From Chitinophagia bacterium (GTDB lineage: Bacteria; Bacteroidota; Bacteroidia; Chitinophagales; Chitinophagaceae), in contig RGVM01000041.1 of assembly GCA_010027295.1 (NCBI GenBank), forward strand, positions 1-10,597: DNA of 10,597 bases. The letters run 5' to 3'. The notes under the pieces were generated by a model. It made no database searches. It was not told the origin of the DNA and saw nothing but the letters and a program-made list of their open reading frames with translations. The position numbers and the translations under genes are program-made. Positions 1-6,580 of the stretch are shown piece after piece. Numbering within the stretch: position 1 is the first letter of the stretch; the number at the start of each line of letters is the position of its first letter.

Positions 1-214
1 TAGCAAAGAGACATGAGACTTGTTTCTTTTTTAGTTCTTCAACCACTGCCCATGCGATGCCTAAACCTTCTAGTGTATTAGTGCCTCTTCCTAGCTCATC
101 CACAAGCAATAATGAGTTAGTGTCAGCCATTTTGAGAATGACCGATGTCTCAATCATCTCCTGCATGAATGTACTGACGCCTCTCAGCTGCTCGTCACTC
201 GCCCCCACTCGCGA
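1..214 (-). CDS. MSH2: Partial MutS-family mismatch-repair ATPase, MSH2-like, apparently not from the host of the rest of the window
   Basis: Read on the minus strand from 214 to 2, an open frame gives 71 residues beginning [13 protein letters not shown] and ending VSCLFA at the window edge. It carries the Walker B stretch [11 protein letters not shown] and the preceding [14 protein letters not shown] helix of the MutS C-terminal ATPase. In MutS/MSH2 proteins this domain binds and hydrolyses ATP to signal a DNA mismatch. The segment [12 protein letters not shown] matches the MSH2 form; bacterial MutS normally has a GxSTFMVEM-type sequence without QL(K/R)GV. The residues before SRVGA (GR) no longer fit the family, so homology seems to stop near 214. 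Codon use is AT-rich, unlike the sequence to its right. Partial at both ends: cut by the window on one side and by a junction on the other. MutS family is near certain; the MSH2 and eukaryotic assignment is likely, from motif memory only. Confidence 0.75.
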
Positions 215-2411
215 GCGACCCGCCCGCGCACGCGGCGCCGGACAACGTTCCAAAAGGCACGAACGGGCTCGGGCAGGGGGCGACCGCGGCCAACCACGCG
301 ATAAAGTTGCCCAACTGCGCGCCGCTCGACGGCGCCTGTGTCACACTCACCGACACGGGCGTGGGCGTGCTCGCCGCGCTCGGCCTGACGACCGTGCCGA
401 ACATCTTAGCCGGAGGGTCAGGATTGTCGTGATACAGCACGCCGCCATAGATCCGCGGGACCTCGTTCGCTAGCGCGCTTGCGCCCGGGACGGCGTGCAT
501 CACGCTCTTGAAGGTCAGCCCGATCTTCGAGTACGAGGCCCCGTCCGTGAGCGCCGGCACGGAGTCGTGGACGGTGTCGACCAGAGCGACGGTCGAGACG
601 AGCGTGACCTGGTTCGGGAGGGCCGAGAAGTACCGCTTGAACGCGTCGCGATCGATATGCACGACAATCGGGCCCGTGCCGCTCTTGTTGAACACAAGCA
701 GCACTGCCACGACGGAGCTCGGAGCCACGTTCCCGATGACATAGATGACCTCGCCGAGCGGGGCCTTCGCTTGCGACGGCAACGTGAGCTCGCCCGCGCG
801 GATCGCGTAGCTTCCGTCTTTCCCGACCCAGGTGGCGCCTTGCTGCCCGATCGTGAGCGCCGTGCGCACGGTGGCCGTGTCGAGCACGGAGCTCTTGAGG
901 ATCGCCCTTATGAAAGGGCCGAGAGTCTCCACGTAGGCCGCGGGCTGTGTCGCCACCGCGACAGGCAGGACCACCCCGAAGTATGTGGCTCCGGGTCGGA
1001 TGGCGGTGCCCATGAGCATGGGCGTCGCGCCGGTAGATCCCGCCGGCGAGCCGGAAACGACCGCGATCCGCGCGGTCGTCGGTTTCAGCGCGCTGATCGC
1101 CGACGGCTCAAACCCGGATGCAGGTGTCCCCGCGTAAACGACATTCACGTTCGGGAAATTCCCCGAGACCGTGGGCACCTTCGTGATGGGGACCGGGACA
1201 GTTGTTTCTGCCAGTCCTGTCCTGATCTCTGCCGCCCAGAAAAGCTGTTTGAAATCGTGCAGCAGCAGTTTCACCTGCATCCCGGCTTTGTGCCGTGCCA
1301 CACGCACCCGAAAGGTATCGGTTGCCAGGCCGTTCAACACCTGCAGCTGGTAGCCTTCCGGTTTTGCCAGCGGTAATGGGAATAGGTATTCATGCCCCTG
1401 ATACCGCAGCAAAGCCGTGTAGGATATCCAGGGTTTGGGGACCAGTGGGGCCAGTGCCGTCCCTTCCTGGTTCGACATCACCTGGAGCAAAGGTTTCCCG
1501 TCGGCGAGGATATCGACAGCCGTGGCCAGGGGATGTCCGTCGCCGGTCATCAGTTCCATGGCCAGCATCCCACGGGTATGCATGACCAGCGAGCCTCCTT
1601 CGGGGAAGAACCGGAGGCGCGGTTGCCGACTCACATAGGTGAGCTCCAATTCGGTGGTATGGCTTGCGTCCACGGCAGGGGTTATGCGACACCGGAAACG
1701 CAAGGGTTTCTGTTCGACCCAGTTGCGAGGCAGAGGCAGTTCCGCCTTGCCATCATAGCCGAGCGGAAGTTTGCCATGACGGACCCGGCGGCCTTCGCTG
1801 TAGAGTTCATACTGACAGACCGGAATCCTCCCCACGACCCTTTGAGCCGGATTGTACTGCAGCTGCAACAGCAAGGTATCGGGAGAATACAGGCTTGAAT
1901 CGACGATCCTGGCGGTGAGTGCAAATGGGGGGCGGGTATTGCGTCGGATCTGCAGTCGTTGCTGGTACAACAGAGCGGGTGTGTCTCCCACCAATTTATC
2001 GGTATAGATGATGAGCCTATACTCGCCGGGGGGGGTGGCGTTGGGGATCAGGATATCGCCATGGCTTCGGTGATTACTCATAAGGTACTGTGCCGAGCGG
2101 ATCAGCGAATCATCGCCATTACGAACCAGGTGCGCATACAGCATCCGGTGAGGCCAGGTGTCGCTCTCATCCGAAAGCAGATAGGCGCTGAACCAAATGA
2201 TCTCATTGGCCGAATACACGGTCTTGTCGACGTGCAGATACAGCCGGCTCTGTTCAAAACACTGCGCATATCGGGCAAGGGAACTGTCGATCCCGTAAAA
2301 AAAACCTTCAAGTCCGGGTGACTGAGCGCATGTCTTCCCCGAGCCGGCTACAATGAAAATGGCCGGCAAAACAAGGAACAAAGGACAAAAGGCGGAAGGC
2401 CGTCCTGCCAT
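195..2411 (-). CDS. MG2-domain surface protein (N-terminal ~410 residues) fused in frame to unrelated sequence
   Basis: The ATG at 2411 opens a 738-residue frame. Residues 1-30 look like a Sec signal peptide (hydrophobic [13 protein letters not shown], likely cleavage near CAQ-S). Residues 58-79 ([20 protein letters not shown] and following) are the hallmark of the macroglobulin MG2 domain in Bacteroidota cell-surface proteins that often go on to a carboxypeptidase-like or TonB plug domain; residues 267-276 ([10 protein letters not shown]) are a second conserved patch. Such proteins usually run to 800-900 residues. Here family-like sequence ends near residue 410-414 ([12 protein letters not shown]), where relatives continue with a Gly-Ile 'tLFD'-type strand. 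Beyond that the sequence is GC-rich and unrelated, so the natural C-terminal half is missing. The gene is divergent from the esterase at 2623, with 211 bp between. The N-terminal identity is well supported; I doubt that the fusion exists as one natural protein. Confidence 0.75.
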   Translation of the reverse strand: MAGRPSAFCPLFLVLPAIFIVAGSGKTCAQSPGLEGFFYGIDSSLARYAQCFEQSRLYLHVDKTVYSANEIIWFSAYLLSDESDTWPHRMLYAHLVRNGDDSLIRSAQYLMSNHRSHGDILIPNATPPGEYRLIIYTDKLVGDTPALLYQQRLQIRRNTRPPFALTARIVDSSLYSPDTLLLQLQYNPAQRVVGRIPVCQYELYSEGRRVRHGKLPLGYDGKAELPLPRNWVEQKPLRFRCRITPAVDASHTTELELTYVSRQPRLRFFPEGGSLVMHTRGMLAMELMTGDGHPLATAVDILADGKPLLQVMSNQEGTALAPLVPKPWISYTALLRYQGHEYLFPLPLAKPEGYQLQVLNGLATDTFRVRVARHKAGMQVKLLLHDFKQLFWAAEIRTGLAETTVPVPITKVPTVSGNFPNVNVVYAGTPASGFEPSAISALKPTTARIAVVSGSPAGSTGATPMLMGTAIRPGATYFGVVLPVAVATQPAAYVETLGPFIRAILKSSVLDTATVRTALTIGQQGATWVGKDGSYAIRAGELTLPSQAKAPLGEVIYVIGNVAPSSVVAVLLVFNKSGTGPIVVHIDRDAFKRYFSALPNQVTLVSTVALVDTVHDSVPALTDGASYSKIGLTFKSVMHAVPGASALANEVPRIYGGVLYHDNPDPPAKMFGTVVRPSAASTPTPVSVSVTQAPSSGAQLGNFIAWLAAVAPCPSPFVPFGTLSGAACAGGSLASGGE
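215..1175 (-). other. GC-rich segment of foreign composition with a long open minus-strand frame, unidentified
   Basis: This stretch differs sharply from both sides. It is GC-rich, and the minus-strand frame ends most codons in G or C (GTC, CTC, GCG, ACG, ATC), as real coding sequence in a high-GC genome does. The translation has alternating hydrophobic patches typical of folded beta-rich protein, for example [20 protein letters not shown] and [16 protein letters not shown], and ends in an Ala/Ser/Pro-rich tail before a TGA at 195-197. I recognise no family in it. It is read in the same frame as the MG2-domain protein to its right and forms the C-terminal part of that fused frame. The plus-strand frames across it are Arg-rich and look like shadows. 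It could be a viral, eukaryotic or high-GC bacterial fragment; the sequence alone does not decide. Confidence 0.6.
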
Positions 2412-2622
2412 ATCTCGATGGAATATATCTTGATTCTTGTAAAAAAGCTTTATAATTAAATGTAAGAAAGATAGTCGATAGCAATGAAAATCATCCCACG
2501 AAGGCAGCCCGACAGCACCAAAAAGAAATCCCGAGCTCTGTAAATCTAAAGAGGGTTACACTCATATTTCGAATAAAATCGGCTTCCATTAAACCGGGTT
2601 ATCTTCGAATAGTCAATTAAAT
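2412..2622. promoter_or_regulatory. Divergent intergenic region
   Basis: This AT-rich gap of 211 bp separates two divergently read starts (2411 minus, 2623 plus), so it should hold both promoters. I looked for the Bacteroidota -7 box TAnnTTTG on each strand and found no good match, nor a clear Shine-Dalgarno sequence before either start. No ORF or strong hairpin is evident. Confidence 0.4.
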
Positions 2623-3603
2623 ATGCTTTATCGAACCATCCTCTTGCTGGTCCTGGCCCTGGGTCTCTCCTGCAAGAAAAAAGAGTCGGGCCCGGAGGCC
2701 AAAGAAATCCCATACCCGGAAGGGTTGAGCACTCAGTATGTGTCGGTGAACACCGTCAGCAGGAAATACCTGGTCTACAGGCCTGCCGGGGTCATCCAGG
2801 CCAAATCACTGGTCATGGTTCTGCATGGTGGCGGTGGGGCGGGGCTAACGGTGGCCGATCCCGGCACGCATCCGCTGTCGGTATTCCGGCAGGTGGCCGA
2901 TACGGCCAAGTGCATCCTTGTGTATCCGGAGGGCAGTCCTGACATCCAGGGCAATCCGGGCTGGAATGACTGCCGGGGGGATGACGATGCCGGAAGCCGT
3001 GGGGATGACATGACCTTCCTCGTGCAATTGTTCGCAAAGCTGTCCGGTGAACTGGGTTTGACATCCGCCTCGATGTTCCTGACTGGCACGAGCAACGGGG
3101 CCGTGATGACCCTGTCCTATGCGCTTCAACAGCCACAGACGATCCGGGCCATTGGCATCTCAGCAGGCAACCTTCCGCTGAATCCTGAGCCAGGACCCTG
3201 TTCCACCGGATCGTCCTTGCCGTTACCGATAATGATCACCTATGGAACGGCCGATCCCGCCATGCCGGCCGGCGGAGGTTGTGTGGCCAATCTGGGCGGG
3301 GCCTGCAACCGGGGACGCGTCGTTTCCCAACAGGCCACGATCGGCTATTGGTTGCAGCGGAACAAGCTGACCGGTGTCACCCCGCAGACGAACACGTTCG
3401 ACATCAACACCAATGATGCCGGGAATGTGGAAAAGAGGACCTATCCGGGCACACATCCATTGGTGCACTATGTACTGTTCAATGCGGGACACGCCGTGCC
3501 CAGCCGCTCTGTATTTTCAGCCACCACCTCGGCATCAGGCGCGCAGAACCGCGACATCGAATTTGCCGTGGAAGTCTGGCAATTCTTCAGAGGCTTCCTA
3601 TAA
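2623..3603 (+). CDS. Lipoprotein esterase, PHB-depolymerase/LpqC-like alpha/beta hydrolase
   Basis: A 326-residue secreted hydrolase. The N-terminus MLYRTILLLVLALGLSCKKK is a lipoprotein signal with the lipobox Cys at residue 17, so the protein is probably anchored in a membrane by lipid. The order of motifs matches the polyhydroxybutyrate-depolymerase/feruloyl-esterase-like group: an HGGGG oxyanion-hole loop at 68-72, YPEG at 101-104 with GWNDC at 113-117, the nucleophile elbow GTSNG at 155-159 (Ser157), ITYGTADP with Asp211, and NAGHAVP with His290, giving a plausible Ser-Asp-His triad. A Gly/Cys-rich loop at 216-232 follows the Asp and may form a substrate lid with disulfides. Family members cleave esters such as polyester oligomers or acyl groups on plant polysaccharide; the substrate here cannot be told. 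It stands alone, divergent from the MG2 gene and convergent with the fibre cluster. Confidence 0.88.
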   Translation: MLYRTILLLVLALGLSCKKKESGPEAKEIPYPEGLSTQYVSVNTVSRKYLVYRPAGVIQAKSLVMVLHGGGGAGLTVADPGTHPLSVFRQVADTAKCILVYPEGSPDIQGNPGWNDCRGDDDAGSRGDDMTFLVQLFAKLSGELGLTSASMFLTGTSNGAVMTLSYALQQPQTIRAIGISAGNLPLNPEPGPCSTGSSLPLPIMITYGTADPAMPAGGGCVANLGGACNRGRVVSQQATIGYWLQRNKLTGVTPQTNTFDINTNDAGNVEKRTYPGTHPLVHYVLFNAGHAVPSRSVFSATTSASGAQNRDIEFAVEVWQFFRGFL

Positions 3604-3615
3604 TTTCCCCTATCC

Positions 3616-3633
3616 AAAAAACCACGGGCATGG
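3616..3633 (-). terminator. Weak candidate terminator after the fibre gene cluster
   Basis: Read on the minus strand just past the stop of the 3655 gene, CCAT-GCCC-GTGG forms a 4-bp stem (one G-U pair) followed directly by six T residues. It lies where the minus-strand cluster would end, between convergent genes. The stem is very short, so this is a suggestion only. Confidence 0.3.
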
Positions 3634-3654
3634 CATGAGATTGGAGAGGACCTC

Positions 3655-4797
3655 TCACCACCACTCCAAACTCGCACCCGCCTTCACTGTGATGGTGGGA
3701 CCGCCCAATTCACCGGTGAAACGTACCTGGACGGTTCCGTTGGCAGTAGGACGAATGACACCCTGCAGGGTTGCCATATTACCGGTCAGCAATGAATTGT
3801 TGTTGCAACTGGCGGGCAGGTTGGGGCCACTCAGGTAATTCACGGTTTCGGTATTCGTCGTCTGGGTATAGCGGCTGACATAGCTCAGGAGGGCGGTGGC
3901 CGGTGTGCTGATGGTCCAGCGTGTGCCATTGTTGCCGGCGGTACTGGTGTAGGGGATGATGGCGAAAAACCGATACGTGACGCCCGCCACCACATCAAAA
4001 GCCAGGCCGGGTATGTCTTCCAGGACATTGCCGACCGTGTTGGCCTTGTTGACATCTGCGTTGAGCATCACCATCTGCCGTCCCGCCGCAGCGGGCACGC
4101 TGAATACCCCATCGGCCCTCAGGAACGTCGACGTGCCGCCACCGCTGGCGGGCACCAGACCCTTGGCACTGGACGTGAATGTATTCAAGATGGCCGTTGC
4201 CTGCGTAGCGGTCAGATTCTCCACAATCCCATTGCCGGCGGATATCCGGCCTTTGATCGTCTGGGTAGGAACCTGTGTCAGCATGGCATTGGTGACCACG
4301 TTGTCTGCAATGCTGGTCGCATTACCGACCGATTGAACAGGCCCAGTCAGGTTGGCATTGGTCGTGACGGTAGCGGCATTCCCCGTCGTATTCTGGTTCA
4401 GGATGGGAAAATCTCCGGCTGAGGCGATGGATAGCGAGCCGCTCCCGGCAGTGGCTTTGAGGATGCCGGTCGGCAGGGCTGCGAATTCAGATGCAATGAG
4501 TTGTGAGAATCGACGCGTGGATACGTTCCCGCTAGAATCCGTCGTGAGCATTCTGGAATATGATGTATTGCTGTCGAGCGCTTCGAACCTGACGCTCCCC
4601 GATGTATGCAGCTTTGCAGAGGGCTGTGGCACCCCGATACCGACATTTCCGGGATTCTTGTTGAAGAGGTGATTGCCTGTCAGCTGCCATTTGCTGCTGT
4701 CGATCGTCACGCGCGTGCCTTTGGGGCCCAGTACGACCTGAGCGAACCCGAACAAACAGGCAATCATGAACGAAAAGAATATCGAAAGGGTTCTCAT
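3655..4797 (-). CDS. Secreted fibre-like protein with tail-fibre repeat stalk and C-terminal beta domain
   Basis: A 380-residue protein when started at the ATG at 4797, which gives the clean signal peptide MRTLSIFFSFMIACLFGFAQ; the longer frame back to 4821 needs a GTG and adds charged residues ahead of it. After the signal comes the NVGIGVPQPSAKLHTSG motif (residues ~51-67), the NxGIG-type unit of trimeric fibres. Next is a low-complexity Thr/Asn/Ala-rich stalk (~130-245) with phrases common in phage tail fibres (NTTGNAATVTTNANLTGPV; GKGLVPASGGGT-like with FLRADG). The C-terminal domain from ~240 (DIPGLAFDVVAGVTYRF, later NGTVQVRF and AGASLEWW) is a beta-rich module seen at the ends of such fibres. 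No T9SS sorting domain is visible. It is the last gene of the minus-strand cluster, 102 bp after the previous gene. Function probably surface display or adhesion; inferred. Confidence 0.75.
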   Translation of the reverse strand: MRTLSIFFSFMIACLFGFAQVVLGPKGTRVTIDSSKWQLTGNHLFNKNPGNVGIGVPQPSAKLHTSGSVRFEALDSNTSYSRMLTTDSSGNVSTRRFSQLIASEFAALPTGILKATAGSGSLSIASAGDFPILNQNTTGNAATVTTNANLTGPVQSVGNATSIADNVVTNAMLTQVPTQTIKGRISAGNGIVENLTATQATAILNTFTSSAKGLVPASGGGTSTFLRADGVFSVPAAAGRQMVMLNADVNKANTVGNVLEDIPGLAFDVVAGVTYRFFAIIPYTSTAGNNGTRWTISTPATALLSYVSRYTQTTNTETVNYLSGPNLPASCNNNSLLTGNMATLQGVIRPTANGTVQVRFTGELGGPTITVKAGASLEWW

Positions 4798-4816
4798 ACG
4801 ATGGGAAAAAGAGACC

Positions 4817-4847
4817 AACACTCCCTCTCGCGCGGAGAGGAAGTGTT
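4817..4847 (-). promoter_or_regulatory. Strong hairpin between two fibre genes (attenuator, terminator or leader structure)
   Basis: A 13-bp inverted repeat (4817-4829 with 4835-4847) has one mismatch (4823/4841) and a 5-nt loop. On the minus strand it is followed 6 nt later by TTTTT (4806-4810) and then by the ATG at 4797. It sits in the only sizeable gap of the cluster, so it may end or attenuate transcription from upstream, or fold in the leader of the last gene. Confidence 0.55.
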
Positions 4848-4899
4848 GATCAGGTAGGGAATGGAATCAGAGGTAAGACAAGCCGAACTGTGCATCATG

Positions 4900-5723
4900 T
4901 CATTTCACCCATTGCACTTCGATGCTGTCGCCCGCAGCCACCAGGGAACCGACGGCAGACGTCAGCGTGACCTGTCCGGCGGCCGTCGTGAAATCAACGG
5001 CAGGGGTGAGTTTGGCTCCATTGCGGTAGACCCAGACCTTGGTGGGTGTCGAAGGCATGTTCGTGACCGAGAAGGCGGATTGACCGGCGGTTGTCGTGAA
5101 ATATCCGACTGTGTCATCAGAGGTTGGGGCTCGTAGGCGGTGCCATCGGTGGCGGAGACGACCAGGCTGTCACTCGACAGTGAACCGCTTTGCAGTCCGG
5201 CGATCTTAAGGGTGTTGGTCGCATCCGTGGTCAGTGTGGTCGGCTTGACCAGGCTCCCTCCCAGTTGAACCGTGTTGCCTGTCTTTGTCAAACCGTTCTC
5301 GAAGGCGAGCGCATTGAACAGCGATGAGGCGGAGATGAACTTGAGCTGTCCGGTCGATGGATCGACGACCATCACGCTGTCGGCGCTATTCGACCCCCGC
5401 TGCAATCCCGTTATCTGCAGGAAGTTCGAAGCCGTGGTCTGGATGGTCGTCACACGGTTGAGTGCCCCGCCGAGTTCCACCGTCTGTCCGTTCTTGGTCA
5501 GACCATTCGAGGCGAACTTAACGAAACTGCTGTCCGCCAACTGTTTGGGCGTCACATACAGGAGTGTGCTGTCCGCCTTAGTGATCACTGCGGCGGTACT
5601 CGAGATTACCCATTTGATGGTACCCTTATTGTCGATGACGCGGGTCGTGTCTTTTTGGGCAGAAGCCGACATCGCGAGGGCAATGCCTGAGAGCAGAAGG
5701 ACAAGTGTCTTTTTCATGGTCAT
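4900..5723 (-). pseudogene. Short secreted fibre-like protein with tandem repeats, frameshifted near 5120
   Basis: The frame opens at 5723 (MTMKKTLVLL); the ATG at 5717 gives the more usual MKKTLVLLLSGIALAMSASAQ signal peptide. Two repeats of about 53 residues follow with a 70-residue period: NGLTKNGQTVELGG... (5507-5346) and NGLTKTGNTVQLGG... (5297-5139), a beta-rich stalk of the phage-fibre kind. After ATDGTAYEPQP the frame becomes Pro/Arg-rich nonsense and runs to 4962. Shifting by one base at GGTTGGGG (5122-5129; on the minus strand CCCCAACC) restores sense: SDDTVGYFTTTAGQSAFSV, then KVWVYRNGAKL and finally AAGDSIEVQWVK with TGA at 4900-4902. The restored tail resembles the tail of the upstream gene (IFLYRNG ... 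AGDQVRIIQLL), which makes the frameshift convincing. It could be a sequencing error next to a homopolymer or a true mutation. The gap to the upstream gene is 14-20 bp, so the two are co-transcribed. Confidence 0.8.
5139..5507 (-). repeat. Two tandem ~53-residue units (period 70 residues, 210 bp) inside the fibre gene
   Basis: Unit one (5507-5346) and unit two (5297-5139) share the pattern NGLTKxGxTVxLGGxL, then TT, then LxIxGLQxGS, then DSxxV. The spacing equals 210 bp start to start. The units are diverged at the DNA level, which suggests old duplication of a stalk module. Confidence 0.7.
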
Positions 5724-5737
5724 ACTTGGTTTTTGGT

Positions 5738-6571
5738 TTATAATAATTGAATGATTCTGACCTGGTCGCCTGCCATGCAGGGAATTTCAGAGATGATAGA
5801 GTTCCCGTTATTGACGGAGAAGGATATCATGACACCATTCCGATACAGGAATATCCGGTTCGGATCCGTGATGGCTGCCGGCGTTTGGAACAGGATCTGT
5901 CCATTCGCACCCACAGTCAGCAGTATGCTCTGCGTTCCGGTCATGAACGGGGCATTGGACAACAGTTTCACCCTTCCATCCGCCGGATTGGCTACCAGCC
6001 ATTTGTCGGTAGCCGCATTCCCGACACCAATGCTGTCAATCACCAATTGGCCTTTGAGATGCAGGGCGGCCCGTGGAGAAGCTGTGCCGACGCCGACCCA
6101 ACCGTTTTCTGAGACCCGCAAGCGCTCTGCATTACCGGTCTTGATGATGACGGGGGCGGCATTGATGGATCCCAGGAAATGACTTGCGGTCACCGATGCA
6201 TTGCCGCGCAGGCTCCAGAACACATTCTGACCGGATGCGGAATCGGGAATGGTGGCATTCTCGCTGGCCTTTATCCATCGTACACCATCGCTGACATAGA
6301 TACCGGGACTGACATTGTTGGCGGTGGAAGTATTATATACCATCATGCCGACTGTGAACGTCCGCAGGGGATCCGACACTGAGGTGGAGCGCAAGGAAAC
6401 ACGGGGGAGTATGAGTCCCTTGTTGCCGGACTCCATTTCGAGGATAGCATCCGGGTTCAGGGTGCGTGCGTTGTCTCCTATCTTCATCTGCGCCATGGAT
6501 GCTTGACCCATCGCCATGGATGCACACAAAGCCAGTTGGCAGATTCCGTTCCGCATCGCCTTTGTTTTCAT
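5738..6571 (-). CDS. Secreted fibre-like protein with NxGIG-type unit and YRNG C-terminal domain
   Basis: A 277-residue protein with an N-terminal signal (hydrophobic QLALCASMAMGQASMAQ, residues 12-28). Residues 29-101 (IGDNARTLNPDAILEMES, GLILPRVSL, VGMMVYNTST, PGIYVSDGVRWI) form the head module common in secreted Bacteroidota proteins of this type. Residues 158-173 (WVGVGTASPRAALHLK) are an NVGIG-like trimeric fibre unit. The last 42 residues (DPNRIFLYRNGVMIS ... AGDQVRIIQLL) form a short beta domain that is also found, with the frame corrected, at the end of the next gene. It starts 9 bp after the stop of the T9SS-sorted protein upstream and ends 14 bp before the next start, so it lies in an operon with them. 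There is no obvious Shine-Dalgarno sequence. Role: probable component of a surface or extracellular fibre; inferred. Confidence 0.78.
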   Translation of the reverse strand: MKTKAMRNGICQLALCASMAMGQASMAQMKIGDNARTLNPDAILEMESGNKGLILPRVSLRSTSVSDPLRTFTVGMMVYNTSTANNVSPGIYVSDGVRWIKASENATIPDSASGQNVFWSLRGNASVTASHFLGSINAAPVIIKTGNAERLRVSENGWVGVGTASPRAALHLKGQLVIDSIGVGNAATDKWLVANPADGRVKLLSNAPFMTGTQSILLTVGANGQILFQTPAAITDPNRIFLYRNGVMISFSVNNGNSIISEIPCMAGDQVRIIQLL

Positions 6572-6580
6572 ACGGTCGCT

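Noticed and set aside
1..214. Could this be the bacterium's own mutS
   Set aside because: Bacterial MutS has a different sequence ahead of STFM, and the codon use does not match the rest of the window; the MSH2 form fits better.
57..473. Plus-strand 138-residue open frame at the left end
   Set aside because: It runs across the junction near 214 and lies opposite the MSH2-like frame; its second half is Arg-rich shadow sequence.
495..1376. Plus-strand 293-residue open frame over the GC-rich stretch
   Set aside because: It is extremely rich in Arg, Gly and His, has no recognisable domain, crosses the composition junction, and lies opposite a frame with far better codon pattern.
3644..3656. Palindrome GAGAGG-A-CCTCTC at the end of the long fibre gene
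   Set aside because: It overlaps the stop codon, has almost no loop and is not followed by a T run, so it is a poor terminator; six-base arms can occur by chance.
4962..5116. Pro/Arg-rich C-terminus of the short fibre protein as a real domain
   Set aside because: The alternative frame over the same bases gives a tail that matches the neighbouring gene, so the Pro/Arg-rich reading is the result of the frameshift.
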